NCBI GenBank assembly: GCA_025504975.1
Contig: JANUWI010000006.1
Coordinates: 1,054,001 to 1,118,000 of the forward strand
DNA: 64,000 bases
DNA from: Plenodomus lindquistii
Lineage: Eukaryota; Ascomycota; Dothideomycetes; Pleosporales; Leptosphaeriaceae
Reading direction: 5' to 3'
Shown piece after piece: positions 23,571 to 37,312 of this stretch (within the stretch, counting starts at the first letter, position 1; the number at the start of each line of letters is the position of its first letter). Position numbers and translations under genes: made by a program. The notes under the pieces are model-generated. The model did no database searches. It had not been told where the DNA came from and saw only the letters and a list, made by a program, of their open reading frames with translations.

Positions 23571-26229
23571 ATGACGACGCGCCAGCCCCTCCAGCCGCTT
23601 CCCCCGCCGCCGGCCAACATTGTCACCACGCGGCACACGCGCCTCACCACGCAGAGCGCCAATGGAAAAATGGCCGTGGAGGCGCAAGCAGACGAGGATT
23701 TGGGCTCCGTGTCGGGCCTGAGCTCCCTCGAAAATGACGCCGACGAGTTTGAGAAGCTCATGATCCAGAATGCGCGTGACGAGCGGCGCCTGAACGAAGC
23801 GCTGCATGGTCGGCCCCAGGCGTTTCGCAAGGCGCGCACCCATCCGCGCGTCGGCCTCACCATGGACAACCTGGAGAGGAACAATGCGCGCGACGCGGGG
23901 CCGTCGGGGGGGTCCAACGCCCAAGTCACGTTCCACAGCCCCCCCAGCAGCAACGGCTCAGCGCGGTCAGATCCCGCCATCCACGCGCCGCCGACCTGGG
24001 GCAGGAAGAGCAGATCAAATAGGAACTGGTTGCGCACCATCACCTACGAAGGGGAGCAGCAACAGCAGCAGACGCCCGTCGCCCACGATGCCGGACACGG
24101 CCACTACGACCCAGACTACCAGCGGCACGCAGAGGGTGCAACAACACCAAACGGTGTGCGCCGCTCCGTCGAGGACAGCCCGCTTTCACACAAGAGCTCC
24201 AAGCACGGCACCCCGCGCAACGACCAATCGGCAGAGTGGGACCTCACCTTTGAGCTCAACGAGGCCTCCATGATCGCCTCCACCCCCTACATTCCACGAA
24301 GCACGAAACTAGACGATATACGACAACGCGAGATGGAGAGCCTGCGCGAACAGCGCGAGGCAGCAGCACGGCAGGAGGGGGTGCCCGAGACCTCGCCAGA
24401 ACAGACGCGCCCACGATCATCTTCGAGCAAATCCACCATTAACCACGACAAAAACAGCACCACTACAACGCCCGCTGAGCCAGCAACCCAAACAGCACCT
24501 TCGCCGCAAAAGCGACCACAGCGATCGAATTCATGGAAGTCTATTGGGAAGTCGCAGCCTGTGACAGGCACGGCCAAGGAAGATTCACATGTAGCCATGT
24601 ACAAGAGTGCTGAAAACATAGCCGCAGTGGACCTTGATGCACAAGCTAGCACGGATAAGAGCAAACCCGCCAAGCGCGTTCCGCATCGCAGAGAAGACTC
24701 ACAAGATCTGCTTCGCCGGCTGGCGAGAGTGTCGCATACACCGAGTCCTGTGCAAGCGACAGCATCGCGGCCACAGACTGCCCTAACGAAGGAAAGGGGA
24801 GGCTCATCACAGAGTGTGAATGTTAAGGAACAGCCTGCTGTGCAGGAAAGCGAAGCCAAGGTTGTGGACAAGGAACAAGCACAGGAAAAAGATACCGGGC
24901 AACCTGCAAGTGCGCCCGACCGGCCAACCCAGCAAGACACTATAGAGGAACGCCCACGAGAACTGAAAGATATACCAGACCTACGACCAAAGCCACAGTC
25001 TGAGGATTTCGACGCTACACCCATACCCGTCGAACGCTCCTTACTAAACCCCAAAACGCCAGTAGTGACTGGCGCCTGGGTCGACACACCCGGTCCACGA
25101 ACCCTCCAAAAGGACCCCGTCACCTCCCGCTCTCGCTCACAATCTCCTTCGAAACGTAGCCCGCGAAAACCCAGCGTATCAACAGAAGCAACCACATCCA
25201 CAGTAGAACAGTCGCTCCACACCGTGACCACCCAAATCATCCGCCCTCAACTCCCAACCTCAGCCCTCCAAGCCCTCGTCGACGAAGCAAAATCTAGCGG
25301 TCGCCGCCCCTCCGCTGATTTCGGCGACTCAACGTTGAATTCTCTCGAAGAACTCATCACCGATGCGCCAGACGCCGCGGTGGACGAGGATACGCTACAG
25401 GGTCTGCAACTTCCCACTGCGACACCGCGGAACGAGGCCGAGCGGCAAAGACAACAGGAGTTGCTACATCTCCACCGTATGAACGACCGGCTAAGAGCAG
25501 CGAGGTCGAGCATCAGAGACGCGAGTCGCGGGATGAAGCGTGTGGAAGACCAAGTCGAACATGTTGAGGAAGACGCCCAAGGAAACAAGATACACGTCAT
25601 ACGACAAGAATGTCCCTGCGCAGCGTCTGACACAATAGCGCACGAGTTCTCACTTCGGCGGTGGTCAAAGTCTCTTTTCTGGCAAGACCGCTTGAAGGCA
25701 CTAAGACAATCATCCAACAGTCGCATGAAAACCCTGGGCGGACTCACAGGTCTGGGACTCTTCCTCACGCTATTCTTTGTGTGGTGGCTGAGTGAGGAAA
25801 TCGCTTGGTATGTACTCTGCATCCTACGCTATGGAATATAAGCTCGTCCTATCTCATAAATCTACCAACCCCCTCACTTTGCTGATACCCCACGACAGCG
25901 AATTCTATTGCCACCACGCCTACGCGCACTCGTCCTCTCATCCTTTTGGCGTGAACCTTGACGCCCCTGTATATCCATTTGTGATTCCCACCCTCGTGTA
26001 TCGGAACTTTATACGCATATGGTGGATACCAATATACACATCCATCTCCTGGCTCATGACCTCAATATTCGGCACAAGAGAAGAGAGAACAACGATACTA
26101 AGAGGTGTGGTGGAAGAAGGACTCCGAGCTACGGCGACGGCGACACGGCATTGGGCGAGTGGACGGCATAGCCAGGTTGCTGAAGAGATGGGTTGGGATT
26201 TGGGGATGGAAGGGGACGAGAGGATATAA
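23571..26229 (+). CDS. Conserved fungal coiled-coil protein with C-terminal membrane segments, unknown function
   Basis: Exons 23571-25807 and 25899-26229 are joined across a 91 bp intron (TTG|GTATGT...GACAG) and give 855 aa. About 690 residues are low-complexity, polar and probably disordered, with Pro/Ser/Thr/Gln-rich tracts and short conserved-looking blocks (EWDLTFELNEASMI, TGAWVDTPGP, LHRMNDRLRAARSSI). A predicted coiled coil lies near residues 620-670. The C-terminus holds hydrophobic segments (TGLGLFLTLFFVWWLSEEIA and PFVIPTLVYRNFIRIWWIPI), so the protein is probably membrane-anchored with its long N-terminal part cytosolic or nucleoplasmic. I do not recognise a named family. A nuclear-envelope or spindle-pole role is one possibility, offered only from the architecture. 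Confidence 0.75.
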
Positions 26230-26911
26230 TCCTCAGTTGGACTAAAGAAGAGAGAGGAGGAGGGGGGGAGGATGATTGCAGCACTCATTGCATCCTACAA
26301 CTGCACCACACTTTCCTTTTTTATCTGGGTTTCCCTACAAAGCGCGGCGTTTTTGTTTTGGGTCTGAAGCGGGGATATAAGCATTTGGATACCACACATC
26401 CACGCGACTCTTTTTTTTTGGGCAACTTGGCTTGCATTTTTTCCTTTATTATTATTCATGTTGTTATTCACGGTCATCAAGCAGTACGTTTGGCATACAC
26501 GCCGTTCTCCTTTTTCCTTTCCCTTTTCCGCGACTAAGCTCGCTCGCACCATCATCATCAACATCAACATTAACATCAATAAGTTCCTCAGCAGGAAAAA
26601 CACTAGTCACGCAGAGGGTACTGTAGATCTTCAAATGCAAAAAACCTGTCCAATGAGGAAATTTATCCTACACACACCCTCGATAGAAGATGGGGTCGGC
26701 CCGTGGACATGTGCCAATGTCAGATGTCAGATGTGCAATCTTTTTGATTCAGAAATGTCTCGGGACTAGGCGGGAAGATGGGTGCAGGGGTTCACATTGG
26801 GGGTTGTTCGGCTTTTCGAGGGCAACAACACCGGGGATTTCGGAGGGTTAGGATGCTGGATTAGATTGGTACTATGTATGTATTGTGAGGGCTTGTTTAG
26901 TAAACAGTAGG
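26230..26911. other. Intergenic, pyrimidine-rich; ends at the transposon
   Basis: This is the 3' flank of the preceding gene, with T-rich tracts and a short CATCAA/CATTAA simple repeat near 26552-26582. No gene was recognised. Composition is normal right up to the TA duplication at 26912. Confidence 0.5.
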
Positions 26912-26913
26912 TA

Positions 26914-26934
26914 CAGTAGAACCCCCCTTATAAC
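26914..26934. repeat. Left terminal inverted repeat of the pogo-like element
   Basis: This 21 bp is perfectly inverted with respect to 37313-37333, with weaker similarity continuing inward. It starts CAG and ends TTATAAC. Confidence 0.9.
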
Positions 26935-27529
26935 AATTGCCTCCGGTAGAGTAGTTTTAATTATTATAACAGGAATATTATTATAATACAGGTTATTTTA
27001 GCGCTTATTTAATACTAATAAAGCGTTTACGCAGAGGTTTAATTTATATAGTAAAATAATTAATTATTAAAATAATTTATAAAATTAGTTTAAAATAGCT
27101 ATAAATTAAAAACTATTTATATACCTACTACTATTTTATAATTAAAATTTAAACTATATATTTATATATATATTAAAATACTTTTATATAATAATTATAA
27201 ATATCTAATTAGCTAGTAAAATAGCTATTAAACTATTTTATTAAAGCTACTACTTTAAAGTATAATAGCTATAAAAGCTTTAGTAAAAAAATTAGCTACT
27301 ACTACTAAATATTTTCTAAAGTAATTTTTTCTAGTTTATTTAGTATAGTAAACTACTTTATTATATATTTAAAAATATTACTAGATAGATTAATAACTTT
27401 TTTATTAAAAAAATTAAAAAAAGTATTGAAATAGGCTGCGTATAAATTAATTATTTAAAATTATTTAAAATACTATACTAATTTAAATATTTTTTTATAA
27501 TTATAAAAAAAAAAGTATATTAAAGTCTA

Positions 27530-27742
27530 TATAAAGGCTTAAAAATAGAGTATTAGAATAGAAATTATATTCTAGTCTAGAGGTAAAATATTATATAGAG
27601 AGCTAGTTTTCTACACGTAAAAGCAGGAATATAATATTTCTACTAACTAAAGTACGCTAGCTAGATAGAGGCTAGTACAGGTAAAATAGAGTAGGCGCTA
27701 AACCTCTAACTTCTATAGAGATTATAGATTTAATTTATAATA
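27530..27742 (-). repeat. LTR (3' LTR in element orientation)
   Basis: This 213 bp repeat is colinear with 35307-35519, with differences that are nearly all C/T or G/A transitions. TSD GTCTA is adjacent at 27525-27529. Confidence 0.9.
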
Positions 27743-29321
27743 CTACTCCCTTTTTTAAAAAAAAATAGGTTTTAATATTTAAATATTAAATATAGTAGCT
27801 ACTATGTTTTATAAAAGCTACACGTAGGTTTATAATAAATAAGTAACACTCTATACTAAATACTTTATATTCTAGACTATTACTATATTATAATTCTATT
27901 TATATATTTTTTTTTATATTAGGTAGTTACTAGTAGCGTTATTATTATTATTATTATTATAGAAGTAGCTTCTAGTAGAGGCTTTATTATTATTTAATTT
28001 ATATAATTAGTAGGCTTACTAATTTATAAAGGTTATACTAAATTTTCTATTATAGTCTACTAATAAAGCTTAGTATTATTTTTATAAAATATAATTTTAT
28101 AGAGATTTTTTATTATAAATATAATAATACTCTCTTTAGAAAACTATAACAGCGTTATTTTTATTTCCCTCTAGGTAATATATATATACTATTACTTTTT
28201 AAAAACTATTACTAACTAAAAAGCTAGGTAGAGACTTATTTTAATAAATAAGCTTACCTAAAAGCTATTTAGTAACGCAATTTAGAGGAGCGCGTAGAGT
28301 TATATAGATATTAGATTCTATTTATTTACTAGTAAAGTAAACTTTTTATATATAGTAGGTTTACTAGAGTAGTAGTTATAATATTTATAAATAAGCTCTA
28401 AAGCCTCTACTAGGTTTATATAGAGCTTTTATAAAAAATTATCTAGTTTTTCTAGATAATTAGACTATTAGATATAATACTATAAAAGTCCTTTTTTTTT
28501 TATTATAGAGTTAGATAATTATTTATTAATATAATAGTTTTTAATAGTTTTAATAGTATAGTCTATATTATTTTTAACCTCTAGATTAAACTCTACTAAA
28601 ACTTTTTTATTAATAGTTTAACTAGAGATAGCGTTTATAGTAAGGTATAGTAACTAGAGATAGAATATATTATATATATAGCTTATCTAGAGTAGAAAGT
28701 CTAGTTAATAAGCTATATTATTAATAACTCTAGTAATTATAAAAGGTTTTTAGTTTTTATAGTCTAGAAAGTAGCTAGATTACTTAGTATAAAAGTTTAT
28801 AGTATTTAGTATAACTCTATTACTAACTTTAAAAGCTAGAGCTAGAAGTTATAACTTATTTATATATTTAGTTTATTTAGTTTAAATTTACTCTATAGCT
28901 GCCTTTAGTATACGTTAAAGTTCTTTTATTTTTACTATAAATTTATTAGCGTTAAGCCTATTTTTTTAGGCTAGAGCTAAATTAATTAGCTTAGAATTAG
29001 TTAGTAGTAGTAGCTTAATACTACTATAAAGCTTATATTCTTTTATTATAAAAAATAGAGTTACTCTAGTAGTAGTACTAATACTAGAGTTTACTTTAAA
29101 CTTTACTATTAGTAAAAAAAAAGCCTAGTTATTTTAATTATAATTAATAAATATTTAAAAATATTACTTAAAATATATATTAACTATTTTAGTTTATCTA
29201 TTAGTTTATAAGTAGTAAGTAGTAAAAAATTTTAGTTTAGTATCTAGTTATTAGTATAGGCGTCTCTAGAAGTATAATATAAATTAAAAGCTGTAATCTA
29301 ATATAATTTTATCTAGGTACT

Positions 29322-29394
29322 TTTTCTCTCTCTAGACGTATTCTATAAAGGCCTATATAATAGCGTCTACTATTATTTCTACTATAGAAATAAA
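29322..29394 (-). pseudogene. Integrase core remnant
   Basis: The minus-strand frame reads FISIVEIIVDAII, stop, AFIEYV, stop, RE. It resembles the gypsy integrase core stretch around HFIP...AFI..VWR..G, with the stops at positions where TGG (Trp) would have become TAG. It lies 3' of the RT remnant in element orientation. Confidence 0.6.
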
Positions 29395-31039
29395 CTTTTT
29401 TTTTTTATAAATTAGTTTATAATAATAAAAATATTTATATATACCTATTTATTATACTTATAAAGTAGTAGATAAGTAATAAAGTTTATTAAAATACTAG
29501 ACTAGTATTAGTATAGTATTAGTAGTAGGTGTAGTAACCTATATTATCTTTTATAATAGAGTTTACTTTATTAACACGTTAGATAAGCTTTAATATAGTT
29601 AGTAATATTAGTAGTTATTTATAGCTAGTAGTACTATTAAAATAAATAGAAGTATACTTTATATTTACTACTATAGCCTCTATATATAGTATAGTAGTAT
29701 TATTTAATAATCTAGGTATAGATTAGTTTTATAGGTATATAGATCTTTTTTTTAATATATAGTAAACTATTATTAAATATACAATTACTAAATTCTAGAT
29801 AGAGCTTTTCTTTTCTATATATAAGTTTATAGGGTATATAGTATTAACTAGTCTATTTAGCTTAGATAATAGCTTATAACGTAGAGTTATTACTATAGGC
29901 GTTCTATACGTTAAAAAGTAACTTTTTAGTACTAAAAACTATAAAGTTAGTTAGTTTATCTACTAAATTAGAGTCTAGAGCTAGAGTAATAGTAATAGAA
30001 GTAAGCGCGTATTTAGCGTAACTAAAAGATATATTATTTTCTTTATTTAGTTAGTATATTATTTAGGTAGTAGTAAGTAGATATATTTTACTTTTTAAAT
30101 TAAAAAGTTAGGCTAGGTATATTATATATTTAGTATTATTATTATAGCTTACTAGAATTATTATAATTTATAGCTTAAAATCTATTTAGTCTAGTTTAAT
30201 TATAATTTATATTTAGTATTATTACTTTTTATTATTAATATTTTTAAATAAGTTACCTAGCTATTTTATTAGTATATTAGGCTTAGTACTTTACTTACCT
30301 AGGTAGTATTTAATATAAAAATTAAACTCTAATAGAAATTTAGACTATCTAGCTTGTCTATAGTTAAATTGCTTTAAAGTTATAAAAGTTTATAGTATTT
30401 AATAGTTTATTAAAACGCAAATTAGATTATTAGTTCTAGATAGTTTAAAATGCTACTTTTTAAATACTTTAATAATAGTAAAAAGCTTTTTATTATAGAT
30501 TTTATAGTTATATTTAGCTAGTATTATTTTATAAAAAAAAATATAACTAGGCGTAGTATTTTTTTTTTATCTATTTATAAAAAGACTATAGTAGTAATAA
30601 AGTTAAAGGTATTAGTTTTAAACTATATTTCTAAATTAGCGTTAAAGTAGACTAGTATACTAGCTATTTAGAAAGTATTTTTTAATTTATTAAATATTTA
30701 GACAGCTAGAGAATTAGATAGTAAAGGAAATTAATACCTCTAATTTTTACTATTAGCTTTTTTTTAAGTAAGCGTAGTTAGTACTTTTACTATAGAGAAA
30801 AATCCTTTAATAAACTTTTAGTAGAAGTTTATAAATCTAAAAAAAGCCTATATATTTTTTATACTTTTTAGAGTTTACTATTAAAAAACTATTTCTACTT
30901 TCTTTAGGTCTACTTTAATTCTTTCTATTATAAAAATAAGCTCTAAATATTTTACCTACTTAACTTTAAACTAGCATTTAAATAGATTAAAGTATATACT
31001 AGTAGTTTAAAACTTATAAAGAACTTGTAATATATATTT

Positions 31040-31105
31040 TTTATAGACTTTAGTATTATTATTATATATATAAATTAGAATATTATTAAAATAAATTATA
31101 TAAAA
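31040..31105 (-). pseudogene. Reverse transcriptase remnant
   Basis: Minus-strand translation of 31070-31093 reads YFNNILIY, which is the gypsy RT signature YFDDILIY with both catalytic aspartates changed to asparagine (GAT/GAC to AAT). That is the expected RIP change. Flanking frames are interrupted by stops. The remnant is non-functional. Confidence 0.8.
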
Positions 31106-34100
31106 TATATTAAAAAACTTATATAGTATTTTATTAATAAAAGTTTAAAACGTGCCTAGAGCGTTATAGAGGCTAAAAAGTATAACTAGGTATTTATAAA
31201 AGCTATACTTTATTAGAAAAGCACTTTTTTTTTATTACTATCTTTAAATTAGACTATATTAAAAGTAGTAACTATATTAATAATACTTATTTACCTAACT
31301 TTAGCTATATAAGCTAAAGTTTTTTTAATTACTAGTAAAGTATTTTAATTTTTCTTTATAATTATATTTAATATTTAATAGTTAATACAGATACGTAGCC
31401 TACTACCTAGCTTTTTAATAATAAAAATAGGCGTAGTATAAAAAGAGATATTTAGTTAAATAAAACTATATTAGAGTATATTATTAATATATACTTTTAT
31501 AGCTTTTATTTCTATACGCGTAAAGCTATATATTTTTAGCTTTAATATCTATTTTATATTAGTATTAATAGCGTAGTCTACGCCTAGTTATTAAAAGGGT
31601 AATTAGCTAGCTATAGTTAGATTAAAAATATTTTTTAATTCTTCTATATTATAGATCTATACTAGTACTAGCGCTTATATTTTTTATTTAGAGAGAATAA
31701 ACTACTCTAGCTTTAATATATACTTATTAAAGTTCTTTTAGGTAACTACAGCGCATTATATAAAGTTATTAAAAACTTTTTTTTTATACTTTTTTTAATT
31801 TTATAGAGAGTTATTAAAGGGTTATTTAAATTTATTCTATTTATAAAGTTTAATCTAGATTATCTGCTCTAGCTAGCGCAGGGTAGATATATACACAGCT
31901 TATACTAAAATAGTATAGATCTATTCTACTTTAGTATTATAATATATATTATTTACTATAGATAAACTATTATTAAAAATAGTTTTAGAAAGACCTCTAC
32001 TAAAGTAGTAGCTAATATAATAAAATAAGTTAAATATTATTAATTTTAAACTACTAAAAGAAATGTATAGCTTATAAATATCTAACTAGTTAGTCTCTAG
32101 AATAATATTATAGCTACCTATATTAGTAATATAGTAGAGTACTATACTAATATATATTCTATATTTTATAGAGATTTTAGTAACTTAGTATACTATAGCT
32201 ACTTTTTTACTATCTATAAATATTAGCTTAAAAAGTTAAGCTATATTTATTTTATAGAAGCTCTACTTAGCTATAAAAGCAGGATCTATAAAGTATATAC
32301 TAGCTTCTATATTAGCTAGAGTTTTAGTTTACTTCTAGCTATAAATAGAGAGCGTGTAAAAGTTAAATCTAAATTAATAAATAGAGTTAAAAAAGTTAGT
32401 AGTAAAGATAGTAAAAATCTAGTATAATTATTTAGTAGTTTATTTATAAAAAAAAATAAGTATAGCTACTATCTCTAAGCGTTAGTACTAGGTAGTAATA
32501 TAGTATAAAGCTTATATAAAATTACACTATTTACATTTCTATACGCGGTTTTATATAAAAGCTAATAAAAATCCTCTAGAGGTTTACCTATATTATCTAA
32601 ATTAGGCTTTTTTTTAGTTTTAAATTTACTATTTTTATTTTTATTATTATTACTATCTTTTTTTTTAAGTTAATAGTTAGTTTCTATAGTATAGAGCTTA
32701 GCTAAAAAAAAGAATATCTTTTATTTATATTTATTTTAGAGAAGTATAGCGTAGCTAGTATAGTTTTATACCTAATAGCTATAATTACTATAATAGAAGT
32801 ATACTTCTATTTTAGTTATAGCTATTTTCTATTTATTTATATATTAAATTATAGCTTTTTTTAATTATTATCTACCTATTTTTCTATTACTAGTATAAGT
32901 AAAAAAGCACTTCTAAGTTTTTAAAAAGCTTATAGAACTTATATAGTAGCTATTAGTATAGTAGGTATTAGATATACTTCTACTAATATTAATCTAGTAT
33001 TAAATAAAATTAATTTATTAAATAGCTTTAAAAAACTATACTAAAGCGCTAGATTAAATATTATTAAAATTAATTAACGTACTAGACGCTAGACTAGGGC
33101 GTATAAGCTAATAGGTATAACTAACTATAGTAGATTTAAATATAGTAATAAACTTAATAGTAGATATAAATTAACTTTTCTATTCTATAAATATTTTATT
33201 ATTTACTATTTTAAAAAAGCTATTCTAGAGCTTTATCTAGGCGTTAGAGATTTTTTTATAGATAGATTTACTATAGTATAAATCTAGAGTATTAAATAAG
33301 TTATAAAAGTTTATAAATTTTATATTATTAATTATAAACTAGACTATACTGTGTACTTAGCTTTTTAGATATTATAGCTATTAGTTATTAAATAGAGTTT
33401 TATATTTAGTAACTACTAACTTTTTTTATTTATTATAGCTAATAGTAGTATTATTACTAGTCTAGATATTTATATCTAGCAGCTTAAAGTATACGCCTAC
33501 TATAGTAATAACTATAGTAGCGCTGCTAGAAGTAGTTTAATAATCTAGCTTAAATTCTACTCTATTTAGATAGATTAGTATATCTAAAGCGCTTTACGTG
33601 TAAAAATTAAATAGCTTATTACTATTATTATAATATTAATAAAGTTAGATAGAACTAGAAAAGCTATTATTTTTATTATAACGCTAGTAAAAGTAAGTAG
33701 GTAGGTTACTAGAGAGATTCTACACGTATATTCTAGTTCTAATAAATAGATTAAACTACTAAAAGTAGCTTTTATTCTAGAGAATTAATATAAAAAGTTA
33801 GAAATCTAGGTTATAGCGCTAGATTATAGTAACTAAATTCTAGTTTTTTTTCTATTTTTTCTGTAGGTTAATATTAGCCTATTCTATCTATTTATAAGTA
33901 TATTAGTAGTTTTAATCTACCTATTTATAGTTTTTAAAAAACTAATCTACTTTTATCTATACCTCTCTCTACTTTTTATAAAAGTAGTTATTTTTAGATT
34001 TTTTAAAAGCTAAATTATTTTTAAAGTACGTATACTCTAAAATAGAGTAGTTATTAGATAGCCTATTATAGAGCTATTTTTATAGTTTATTTATAACTTT

Positions 34101-35306
34101 TTTTACTATTCTAAGCTTATTACTAACTTTAATAAATATAGGCTTTTTATATAAAAGCTTTTTATTATTAACTTTAGTACTTAGCTTTTTAAACTATACT
34201 TTATATTATTTTTTTAACTAGAATAGTTTTTATATAATAGTATTATTTTTATTAATAGCTATAATACAGTTGCGTAGCGTAGTTATTAAGTAAATAATAC
34301 TTTTATAGAAAGGTATTAGGTAGTTTTTAATAGCTTTAATAAACCTATTATTTATAGAGAATAAAATATTAAAAAGTTTAGTATTATTTTCTAGAGAAGT
34401 TTTTTAGCCTATCTAAATTATATAGAGCGCGTTTTTAGTTTTAAAAACTTTAATAAACACGTTATTAAATATAAGTTATATATAGAGTAGGTATTTATTA
34501 TTTTTTATATATTTAATATATATATCTCTAATAATATAATTATAGATATTATCTAGTACGTACGCTATAGTATAAATAGAGTTTATAAACTTAGATAGGT
34601 ATTTACTATTATAAAGCTCTTCTATATCTAGAAAAGAAGAATATCTAAAAGTACTATATTATCTAGTTTCTAACTATTATATAGTAGGGATTATTATAGT
34701 AGCTTAGCTATTAAAAAGTAGAGTTTTTTAGGTATTATCTATTATACTAATTAGGTTAGGCGCTTTAAAAGATAATATATAACTAGTTAGGTAACTATTA
34801 TAGATTTTATAGATTATTATATAGTCTATAGTAAAGTTAAACTCTATAAAGGCTAGTAGGTAATTAGTTTTTTAAACTATAGTATTAATAGTTACGTTTT
34901 AGGCAGTTACCGCGTACTATTAAATATAGTATTATAAACTATTTACTTATTATAAAATAATAAGCTAGTTTTTTTTCTACTTATTTACTATTAGGCGTTT
35001 TTAATAATAATTAGTATTAATTACTAGTATAGGTATCTAGCTTAGTTTATCTAACTATCTATTTTATTTAGCGCAATACTTATCTCTATCTATAACTTCT
35101 ACTTTATAGTTATAATAGTAGAGCGCTAGAGGTAGTTTTAGAGTTAGTTCTAAAAAGTATAATTAACTAAAGAATTATATACCTAGCTAGCACTTACGCG
35201 TTATATAGTAGAGCTAATCTAATATAATAATATTATACTTTTAGTATAAGCTTCTCTACTTTCTATAATAGGCTCTAGGTATATTAATTTATTTAATATA
35301 ATATAG

Positions 35307-35519
35307 TATAAAAGCTTAAAAATAAAGTATTAAAATAGAAATTATATTCTAGCCTAGAGGTAAAATATTGCGTAGAGAGCTAGTTTTCTATATATAAAAG
35401 TAGAAATATAATATTTCTACTAACTAAAATACGCTAGCTAGATAGAAGCTAGCGTAGGTAAAGTAGAGTAGGCGCTAAACCTCTAACTTTTATAGAAATT
35501 ATAGATTTAATCTATAATA
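35307..35519 (-). repeat. LTR (5' LTR in element orientation)
   Basis: This 213 bp repeat is colinear with 27530-27742. TSD GTCTA is adjacent at 35520-35524. Because the element reads on the minus strand, this is the upstream LTR. Confidence 0.9.
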
Positions 35520-36123
35520 GTCTAATAAAATAATTAGTAAAAGTAAATTTATACTAGTAGTTAGCTATAGTTATACTATTTATATTTTTTTATACTATAA
35601 TTCTCTATTTAATAGCTTTAAATATATAAAAATTTATAAAAAAAATTCTATTTTACTATAGTTTTTTTTATAAAATACTATAGCTAGTATATTTAGTATT
35701 TAGTTTTCTAGTTCTATATAATACTCTAGTTATAAAGCTACTACTAAAATATTAAATTAGTAAAAAAATAATATATTCTATAGTATTATAAACTAAAATT
35801 AAAGCTAAAATTAGAAAAAAAAATAAATATTTTAGAGTTATAGCTATTTAATAGGCTATTTAATAAACTATTTAAACGCCTAAAAATACTAGCTAAAGCT
35901 TCTAGTACTATTTTTTATCTAATTAGATTAGTAAAATAAGTAATTCTAGCTAATTAGAGGCTATATAAACTATATTTACTACTCTAATTAAATAATTAAA
36001 TAAATAAAGTAAATAGCTAGCTTAAAATTTAAACTATAATACTATAAAATTATTATTAATTTATACTATATTTTTTAGCTTTTTTTAAGCCTCTAGTATA
36101 TCTAACGTACTAATATAGACTAA

Positions 36124-36147
36124 AAAATTATCTATTAATAGTAGTAC
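36124..36147 (-). pseudogene. pogo/Tigger transposase (DDE) remnant
   Basis: Minus-strand translation reads VLLLIDNF, preceded by a basic stretch. It resembles the second-aspartate block of DDE transposases of the pogo/Tigger group (LLLIDN followed by a His-containing motif, here broken). Surrounding frames carry many stops. No other catalytic block could be placed with confidence. Confidence 0.6.
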
Positions 36148-37312
36148 TTTTTACTTTTTTATTTATCTATTAAAATATTATAGCTACTATAGTATAATTA
36201 TAGAATTTATCTAGACTATATTATTACTATACTACTAGAAATTTAAGCTATATATATTAGCTACTTTATAGCTAAAATATTATAGATTATTAGTAGTACT
36301 AATAAAAAAAAAGTAGTTTATTACTACTATTAATATTACTATAAAGTGTAGTAGTAATATATTTTTTTTTTTTTTTTTACTAAATTATAGGCTTATTACT
36401 AATATTTAGTTAAATAAAATTTTTTAAAATAAATCTATTTTATTTATATTATAGATATTATAGGTACTATATATATTAATTAAAGCTTTTAAATTTTTTA
36501 TTTTTTTTATATCTAGAGTAGGTATATATAATGCTACTTTACTATACTATTTATAAAATTTAATTTTATAGTAAGCTTTATACCTATTAATAAAGCTAGA
36601 TTTAAACTTTAGTATAAAAATAAATTTTTTTTTAAAATATAGTATATTAAACTATAGTTTATATACTATTTAAATAATTATAAATTTTTTTACTAAAATT
36701 CTATTAGTTTTTATTTTTATATACTATTTAAATAATACTTTTTTAAACTTTAAATATTTACTATATTAGGTATATTTATATAGTTTACTCTAGAAATTTT
36801 TACTAATATTAAAAAAGTTATATTTAGTAGATAAAATAATATTTATTATACTTTATAAAATTAGATAGTAGAAATAATTAAACGCCTAATATATAAAAGT
36901 AGTTTAAGTAAATTTAAAGTAAAAATAGATATAAATTTTTATAAATTTACGCTTACTATTACTAATACTATATTAGTAGAAATAATTAGAATTTATATAG
37001 TAAGCTATTTAAATAGAAAAATAGTAAACTAATAAACTTTAGTTATTTATAGTAGTATATAATTAACGTGTTATAGTAATATTATAAAAACTATACTAAA
37101 AAATAGCTAAAATTTAGCTTTAGAGGTATTATAGCTACATTTTTTATAGCTAATTAGACTCTCTAAATAGCGCTAAAAAAGCTGCTATATAATAATATTT
37201 AGCTATTTTTTAATAATATTTTAGATTCTAGAATTATTATTATTTACACTAAAAAAACGCCTGTTTAGGGAAGCTAATTGTTATAACGCGAAAATCGTTA
37301 TACCGGATAATC

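Larger units (their letters stand above)
27530..35519 (-). mobile_element. RIP-degenerate gypsy-type LTR retrotransposon, 7,990 bp
   Basis: Two direct repeats of exactly 213 bp (27530-27742 and 35307-35519) bound the element. It is flanked by GTCTA at 27525-27529 and 35520-35524, a 5 bp duplication typical of LTR elements. LTR ends read TA...TA, as expected from TG...CA after RIP. On the minus strand a reverse transcriptase motif (31070-31093) lies upstream of an integrase-like stretch (29322-29394). That is the RT-before-IN order of gypsy/Metaviridae-type elements. All frames are broken by many stops, mostly TAG/TAA where TGG and CAA/CAG would be expected. It inserted into the pogo-like element before or during the mutation of both. 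Confidence 0.88.

Noticed and set aside
24287..25240. 317-codon minus-strand frame
   Set aside because: It is the antisense shadow of the 855 aa coiled-coil gene and has Ser/Cys/Val-rich composition typical of such shadows.
26940..37250. AT-rich block as a centromere or mitochondrial insertion
   Set aside because: Paired terminal repeats, LTRs, target duplications and RT/transposase remnants explain it fully as nested, RIP-mutated transposons.
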